Positions 59,939-64,000 of a stretch of 64,000 nucleotides of DNA are shown here, in pieces. The translations under genes were made by a program, and so were the position numbers. Origin of the DNA: CAZAYP01 sp964489425 [NCBI: uncultured Verrucomicrobiota bacterium] (GTDB lineage: Bacteria > Verrucomicrobiota > Kiritimatiellia > RZYC01); contig CAZAYP010000012.1 in the NCBI GenBank assembly GCA_964489425.1, positions 1 through 64,000 on the forward strand. Reading direction: 5' to 3'. Within the stretch, counting starts at the first letter, position 1, and every line of letters begins with the position of its first letter. Under the pieces are notes generated by a model that worked only from the letters and a program-made list of their open reading frames with translations, was not told the origin of the DNA and did no database searches.

Positions 59939-60256
59939 CCCACGCCAAACCCGACAAGAAATCCCAGGATTCCAAACTTGAAATAGCCCCACTCCGCTTG
60001 ACGATTCGTGGTCTTGTCTGCTTTTCACTCAATGTTTTCAGGGTGAAAACACATCCCGCATGCCCTAATGCAAAATATGGGTTCAACATGGATAGACAGG
60101 ATTTACAGGATGCATCTGGCGATTCAAGACGGATCGCGTTCAGGTGCCGGATGACTATTGAGACGGGATACGATGTGCGGCGCGGACGCGGACTTGCCCC
60201 CACACTTCACATCCCCAATATGTGGCAGGTTGAGGCTCCGAATCGGCCAGGTCGGG
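59939..60256. other. Gene-free region after the IS remnant
   Basis: 318 bp without a supportable gene. Contains short phrases (TGGATAGACAGGATTTACAGGAT type) that resemble dispersed repeat ends. Nothing else recognised. Confidence 0.6.
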
Positions 60257-61420
60257 CTACCGGGCCGGCGGCAGGCTCCGTGGCGTCCGGGCCGGCAACT
60301 GCGGTGCCCCGGCCGCGGCGGTCACCGGCCGGTGCAGCTCGATCTCGCGGCCGGCGCGGTGGCCGGCTTCGAGCGAGGCCGCGTGCACCTGGCGGCTGCC
60401 GGACGACTGCATGCGGATGCGCGGGTACCGATACCGGAAAAATTTGTCGAGGGCGGCGGATTCCATCCGGGCCAGGGCCTGGGTGCGCGGCGGGGCGGGC
60501 GTCGTATCGTCATCCTCCGTGCCGCGCAGGGCATCCAGCTGGTCGCGGAATCCCCGGACCACGCCCAGGGCAAAGTCCAGCCGGCGGGCCGACCCGCGGC
60601 CGCGGCCGGACTGGAACGCGTGCCACTGGTCATCGACGTAGCGCAGCACAAACGCGTGCACATACTCGGCCATGCGCAGGTTCTCCGGCCGGCCAAGCAG
60701 CTCCAGCACGCTTCCCATGCGGCCACGGTCCGGCATGTATATGGGCACCCAGATGCCGCGCACGAAGTAATGGTCCCGGAGCAGTCCGGCGAGCAGGTTC
60801 TCGTGCATGTAATGACGCAGCGCCGGCAACCCCACGCAGAGGGCGTTGAACGGTTCCGCGGCGACGTTGCCGGCCAGCTCCATTTGGTGGCGGGCCATCA
60901 GGCTGCGCGCCTTGGCCATGGCCAGCGCGGCTTCGTGCGGGTTGGCGCTCTGGGCCAGCGCCAGCAGCTTGCGCACCAGGTCCGCCGCGCGCGCCGGACC
61001 GGCTGGCGCGGCGGAACGGAATCCAAAGTTGAGCGTGGGCCGGGCGCGGGAGTCTTCCGGCGGGATGCCCAGCAGCCGGCAGGCCTCGGCAAACAGCGCG
61101 CCGTGCGGCCGGCCCGCCCCGCCCCAGAGGGTGTCGGCGACCTGGTGGGCTATCTCGTGCAGCAGCACGTCGCGCACGCAGGCCCAGGCATAGTCGCGGG
61201 CCAGGTGGCGGCTGAAGGTGATCATCTCCTGCGCCGGGTCCCAGTGGCCCCACTCGCCGGCCAGGTCGGCCAGCCGGAACAAGGGCGGCCGCAGGGCGCG
61301 CTGCAGGGGCCAGGGCAGGCTCCGGATCTCCGCGCCCCACTGCTCCGCCAGCCCATGGAGCACCGAACGTTCCCAGGCGATTTCTTCCGCCGCGCCCGGC
61401 GGTTGGCTTTGTGGGTTCAT
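60257..61420 (-). CDS. DUF2786 protein with SprT-like zinc protease motif
   Basis: 387 residues from ATG 61420. An HExxH motif (LLHEIAHQ) with a third metal ligand candidate in GGAGRPHGALFAEAC gives a SprT/zincin-like domain in the first 140 residues. DUF2786 follows (VRKLLALAQSANPHEAALAMAKARSLMARHQM). C-terminus is a disordered Pro/Ala/Arg tail. Associated proteins of this kind occur in phage-rich or stress contexts. Function unknown; a peptidase role is likely. Confidence 0.75.
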   Translation of the reverse strand: MNPQSQPPGAAEEIAWERSVLHGLAEQWGAEIRSLPWPLQRALRPPLFRLADLAGEWGHWDPAQEMITFSRHLARDYAWACVRDVLLHEIAHQVADTLWGGAGRPHGALFAEACRLLGIPPEDSRARPTLNFGFRSAAPAGPARAADLVRKLLALAQSANPHEAALAMAKARSLMARHQMELAGNVAAEPFNALCVGLPALRHYMHENLLAGLLRDHYFVRGIWVPIYMPDRGRMGSVLELLGRPENLRMAEYVHAFVLRYVDDQWHAFQSGRGRGSARRLDFALGVVRGFRDQLDALRGTEDDDTTPAPPRTQALARMESAALDKFFRYRYPRIRMQSSGSRQVHAASLEAGHRAGREIELHRPVTAAAGAPQLPARTPRSLPPAR

Positions 61421-61427
61421 GCAGCGC

Positions 61428-62054
61428 TCAGCCGGCCCATGGCCGGTCCAGGGTTTCGTCAAAGGCCACGTCGGCGAGCGGGTAGCGCGGCCGCGGCAGC
61501 GGGTCCTCATCCGCGTATCCGATCGGGATCAAGGCCACGGGGAAGCAGTGTTCCGGCAGGCCCAGCAGCGCGGCCACGTCCGCGCGCTTGAACAGCATGA
61601 CCCAGCAGGTGCCGAGCCCCTGGTTCACCGCCTCCAGCACCAGGTGCTGGCCCGCGAGCATGCAGTTGGCCAGGATCGCCGGCATGTTCTGCTCCTTGCC
61701 GGATGGCGTGTCGCGGTACACGGCGGCCACGCGCTCGACCACCGCCGCGTCCACCGCGCCGATATCCACCAGTTCCTGGCCGCGCCGGATGCGTTTGCGA
61801 TACACCTTGTGGTCGCCCGCAAGCACGATCACCACGGGCGCCGCGCCGATCATGGCCTGGCCGTGGGCGGCGCGCATGAGGCCGGCGCGGCGTTCGGCAT
61901 CGCGTACCACGATCAGTTTCCACGGTTGCGCGTTGGACCCGGAGGGCGCCAGGCGCGCGGCTTCCAGGCAGCGGGTGATCAGCTCCGGCGCCACCGGGTC
62001 CGGCCGGAAGCGGCGGATCGAACGGCGGGCTTGAATGGCTTGGAAAACATCCAT
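61428..62054 (-). CDS. Nitroreductase-family FMN oxidoreductase
   Basis: 208 residues. RRSIRRFRPDPV start, LAPSGSNAQPWKLIVV (FMN site), AGQHLVLEAVNQGLGTCWVM. Cytoplasmic. Start codon overlaps the glycerate kinase stop. Substrate unknown. Confidence 0.88.
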   Translation of the reverse strand: MDVFQAIQARRSIRRFRPDPVAPELITRCLEAARLAPSGSNAQPWKLIVVRDAERRAGLMRAAHGQAMIGAAPVVIVLAGDHKVYRKRIRRGQELVDIGAVDAAVVERVAAVYRDTPSGKEQNMPAILANCMLAGQHLVLEAVNQGLGTCWVMLFKRADVAALLGLPEHCFPVALIPIGYADEDPLPRPRYPLADVAFDETLDRPWAG

Positions 62055-63187
62055 CAGGCGGCTCCTTGGGTTAAAAATTCACGGGCGAACTCCGCGGCGC
62101 ATTGTTCGAGCAATGGGCCGGCCTGCGCCATGGCCCGGGCCGGCGACATGCCGGCCGGCCGCGCGCTGCGGATGACCCGTGCGCCGGCCAGCCGTCCACA
62201 CTGGTAATCCGGGCCCAGGTCTCCGGCCAGGACCGCCGCCGCGACACCGTGGCGATGCGCGAGGTTCACCACGCCGGATACCACTTTGCCATGCCACGAC
62301 TGGCTGTCCAGGCGGCCTTCGCCGGTGATGACCCAATCGGCGCCGGCCAACCGATCTTCGAACCGGGTGGCGGCCATGATCCAGGCGATGCCCGGCGTCA
62401 GTCGGGCGTTGAAGAACCCGCGCGCCCCCGCGCCCATACCCCCCGCGGCGCCGCCGCCGGACATGCGGCGCACATCCTGGCCCAGTTGGTCGGCCATGCA
62501 GCCGGCCAGGTTTTCCAGGCCAGCGGCCAGGCGCGTCACCATGGCGGGCGTGGCGCCTTTCTGCGGGCCGAACACCGTGGCTGCGCCGCGGGGCCCGCAC
62601 AGGGGATTGGTCACGTCGCACAACACGGTCATGGCAGGCAGGCGGACGTGTGGCGGCCTGACGATCCGCCGGATCCGGGCCAGCCCGCCGCCGCCGAGCG
62701 GGACAGGGCGCCCGCGCGCGTCGAGGAACTGCCAGCCCAGCGCCGTGGCAGCGCCGCCGCCGCCATCCACGGAGGCGCTGCCGCCCACGGCCAGGTAAAT
62801 GTGGCGGGCGCCGCTCTGGGCGGCTTTGCGGATGAGTTCGCCGGTGCCGAAAGTGGTGGTCAGCAGGGGCTGCCGCGGGCCGCGCGCGAGCAGGGTGAGT
62901 CCGTTGATCGCGGCCAGTTCGACCAGCGCGGCCTGTTCGTCCGGCAGCCACAGCCAGCGGGTTGCGCGGCGGTGCGGGGGCAGGGGACCCATGGCGGTGG
63001 CCCGGCGCCACGTCCCGCGACCCGCCCGGCGGATGACCGCGGCCGAGCCTTCGCCGCCGTCCGCCAGCGGGTGCCGCACCACCTGCAACCCCGAGCTACC
63101 GCGGCGCAGCCCGCGCGCCACGCAGGCGCACGCCGCATCCGCGGTGAGGGTCCCCTTGAACGAATCGCAAGCCACCACGATGTTCAT
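62054..63187 (-). CDS. Glycerate kinase (GarK/GlxK family)
   Basis: 377 residues. ACDSFKGTLTADAACACVARGL and HPLADGGEGSAAVI at the start, AVGGSASVDGGGGAATALGW and TGEGRLDSQSWHGK later are the family signatures. It phosphorylates D-glycerate to 2-phosphoglycerate (or 3-phosphoglycerate in some relatives) with ATP. Upstream of the nitroreductase in one overlapping unit. Confidence 0.92.
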   Translation of the reverse strand: MNIVVACDSFKGTLTADAACACVARGLRRGSSGLQVVRHPLADGGEGSAAVIRRAGRGTWRRATAMGPLPPHRRATRWLWLPDEQAALVELAAINGLTLLARGPRQPLLTTTFGTGELIRKAAQSGARHIYLAVGGSASVDGGGGAATALGWQFLDARGRPVPLGGGGLARIRRIVRPPHVRLPAMTVLCDVTNPLCGPRGAATVFGPQKGATPAMVTRLAAGLENLAGCMADQLGQDVRRMSGGGAAGGMGAGARGFFNARLTPGIAWIMAATRFEDRLAGADWVITGEGRLDSQSWHGKVVSGVVNLAHRHGVAAAVLAGDLGPDYQCGRLAGARVIRSARPAGMSPARAMAQAGPLLEQCAAEFAREFLTQGAA

Positions 63188-63190
63188 GGC

Positions 63191-63862
63191 TCAGTGGTAT
63201 ACGCCGCCCACGGCCAGGTGGCGGTCGCTGATGGCCTCGACCCGCAGGTACTCCAGGCGGGCGGCCTGCAGTTGGGACCGCACCTCGTTCTCGGTGAACG
63301 CCGCCAGCAGGGAATGATAAAAGTCGCGCTTGAGGATCTCCGGTTCAGATCCCGAATACTTCTGGACCAGCGCGTGCGCATGGGCCGGGGTCTCGGCCCG
63401 GCGCAAGTCCACCACGAACACGAGCGTGCCCGGCATGGCAAACCGCCGGATGGTTTCCCAGCACACCATGGGGTTGGCCAGGTGGTGCAGCAAGCTGTTG
63501 GAAAGGATGACGTCGTAGCCGGCGCGCGGCGGCGGGGTCTGCGGCAACACGCCTTCCAGCAGGGTGACCCGCGCCTGGACCGCGGCCGGTTCCCGGGCCA
63601 GGCGCGCCCGGCCGCAGGCGATCATGGCGGCGGAACCATCCAGGCCGTGGAGCGTGCTTTCCGGGTAGGCCTGGGCAAAACGGCAGGTGACGTCTCCAGG
63701 GCCGCAGCCCAGGTCCAGCACGTGGCCGCGCCCGGCGTAAGCCGGGAACCATTCCCGGAACAGGTCCACCACCCGGCTATGCGGTTCGGCAAAGTCGGCC
63801 GCGGCATAGGCCTCGGCCTGGGCCGTGTCCAGCATCAGTTCCGGCTCTGGTATCCTTTCCAT
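63191..63862 (-). CDS. Class I SAM-dependent methyltransferase
   Basis: 223 residues from ATG 63862, chosen for GGGAGG at 5-base spacing. Motif I VLDLGCGPGDVTCRFA, HGLDGSAAMIACGR (acidic loop), and ILSNSLLHHLANP (motif IV). Substrate not indicated. First gene of the minus-strand run with glycerate kinase 3 bp downstream. The last 130 bases of the window (63869-64000) show no gene. Confidence 0.88.
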   Translation of the reverse strand: MERIPEPELMLDTAQAEAYAAADFAEPHSRVVDLFREWFPAYAGRGHVLDLGCGPGDVTCRFAQAYPESTLHGLDGSAAMIACGRARLAREPAAVQARVTLLEGVLPQTPPPRAGYDVILSNSLLHHLANPMVCWETIRRFAMPGTLVFVVDLRRAETPAHAHALVQKYSGSEPEILKRDFYHSLLAAFTENEVRSQLQAARLEYLRVEAISDRHLAVGGVYH

Positions 63863-64000
63863 GCGCACCTCCCATGACCTGCCAACCTATCCGCTTCCCG
63901 GACCGGACGCCAGCAAAACCACGGGCCCACGCGTTATCTGGAATTTAGTGCTTGAAACTCCTGCGCCGGACCACTACGTTTGCCATTTAATAAAGAGGCG

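Overview
The window is a GC-rich bacterial chromosome segment, mostly single-copy chromosomal genes with short gaps and many start/stop overlaps. Lineage can only be inferred. The single-chain glycyl-tRNA synthetase, several small lipoproteins of unknown function, many PAS/GAF and REC/histidine-kinase proteins, and dispersed palindromic repeats would fit an environmental or uncultured bacterium, possibly of the PVC group (Verrucomicrobia/Kiritimatiellota/Lentisphaerae type). No rRNA or marker gene here settles it.

Layout. 1-616: tail of a phage-like gene pair ending in a permuted papain-fold peptidase. 734-898: initiator tRNA on the minus strand with its own promoter and terminator. 918-10345: housekeeping and envelope genes (RsbW-like ATPase, YfbK-like vWA lipoprotein, glyQS, a PIN/NYN-like protein with an Arg/Asp/Pro tail, a lipoprotein, an esterase, rfbG and a ClpX paralogue). 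10391-15739: a plus-strand glycan run (EEP hydrolase, NeuD/PglD-type acyltransferase, DUF6056-type membrane protein, DegT aminotransferase, GT2) that fits synthesis and lipid-linked transfer of an N-acylated amino sugar. 15942-17165: a secreted hydrolase.

17212-28976 is an 11.8 kb integrated element. It lies between 49-bp perfect direct repeats that copy the 3' part of tRNA-Met from the anticodon through CCA; the intact tRNA is at the right end. It carries a tyrosine integrase, a long minus-strand chain of overlapping genes, an excisionase-like gene, and a divergent regulator-like gene with a zinc ribbon. The minus-strand chain includes a ParB-Toprim/TopoVI-A-like fusion, a prim-pol/helicase and a DUF5681 gene resembling terminase small subunits. 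No capsid, tail, portal or conjugation gene is visible, so it looks like a phage satellite or minimal integrative element. This is the most interesting part of the window.

29163-31653 is a decayed zone: a copper-type P-ATPase pseudogene broken by a 210-bp non-autonomous element and a frameshift, next to a possible transposase scrap. A second copy of the small element lies at 7385-7585. Both copies have 5-bp target duplications, and removing the copy in the ATPase restores its reading frame exactly.

31684-55633 is again chromosomal: metallophosphoesterase, MTA/SAH deaminase-type amidohydrolase, ParA, nitroreductase, RsbW-like protein, and a 1107-residue hybrid kinase. Then come the oxidative pentose phosphate operon (gnd-zwf-pgl, coupled or closely spaced), an ABC permease without partners, four further signalling proteins (two kinases with eroded ATP lids), maf, two glycosyltransferases with a conserved partner, and a transketolase-family enzyme. 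55690-60256 is accessory: a nucleotidyltransferase/small-partner pair, a 453-bp nested palindrome, a secreted propeller-like protein, and a wreck made of hipB/hipA ends joined to an IS1380-type transposase. 60257-63862 holds a DUF2786/SprT-like protein, nitroreductase, glycerate kinase and methyltransferase on the minus strand.
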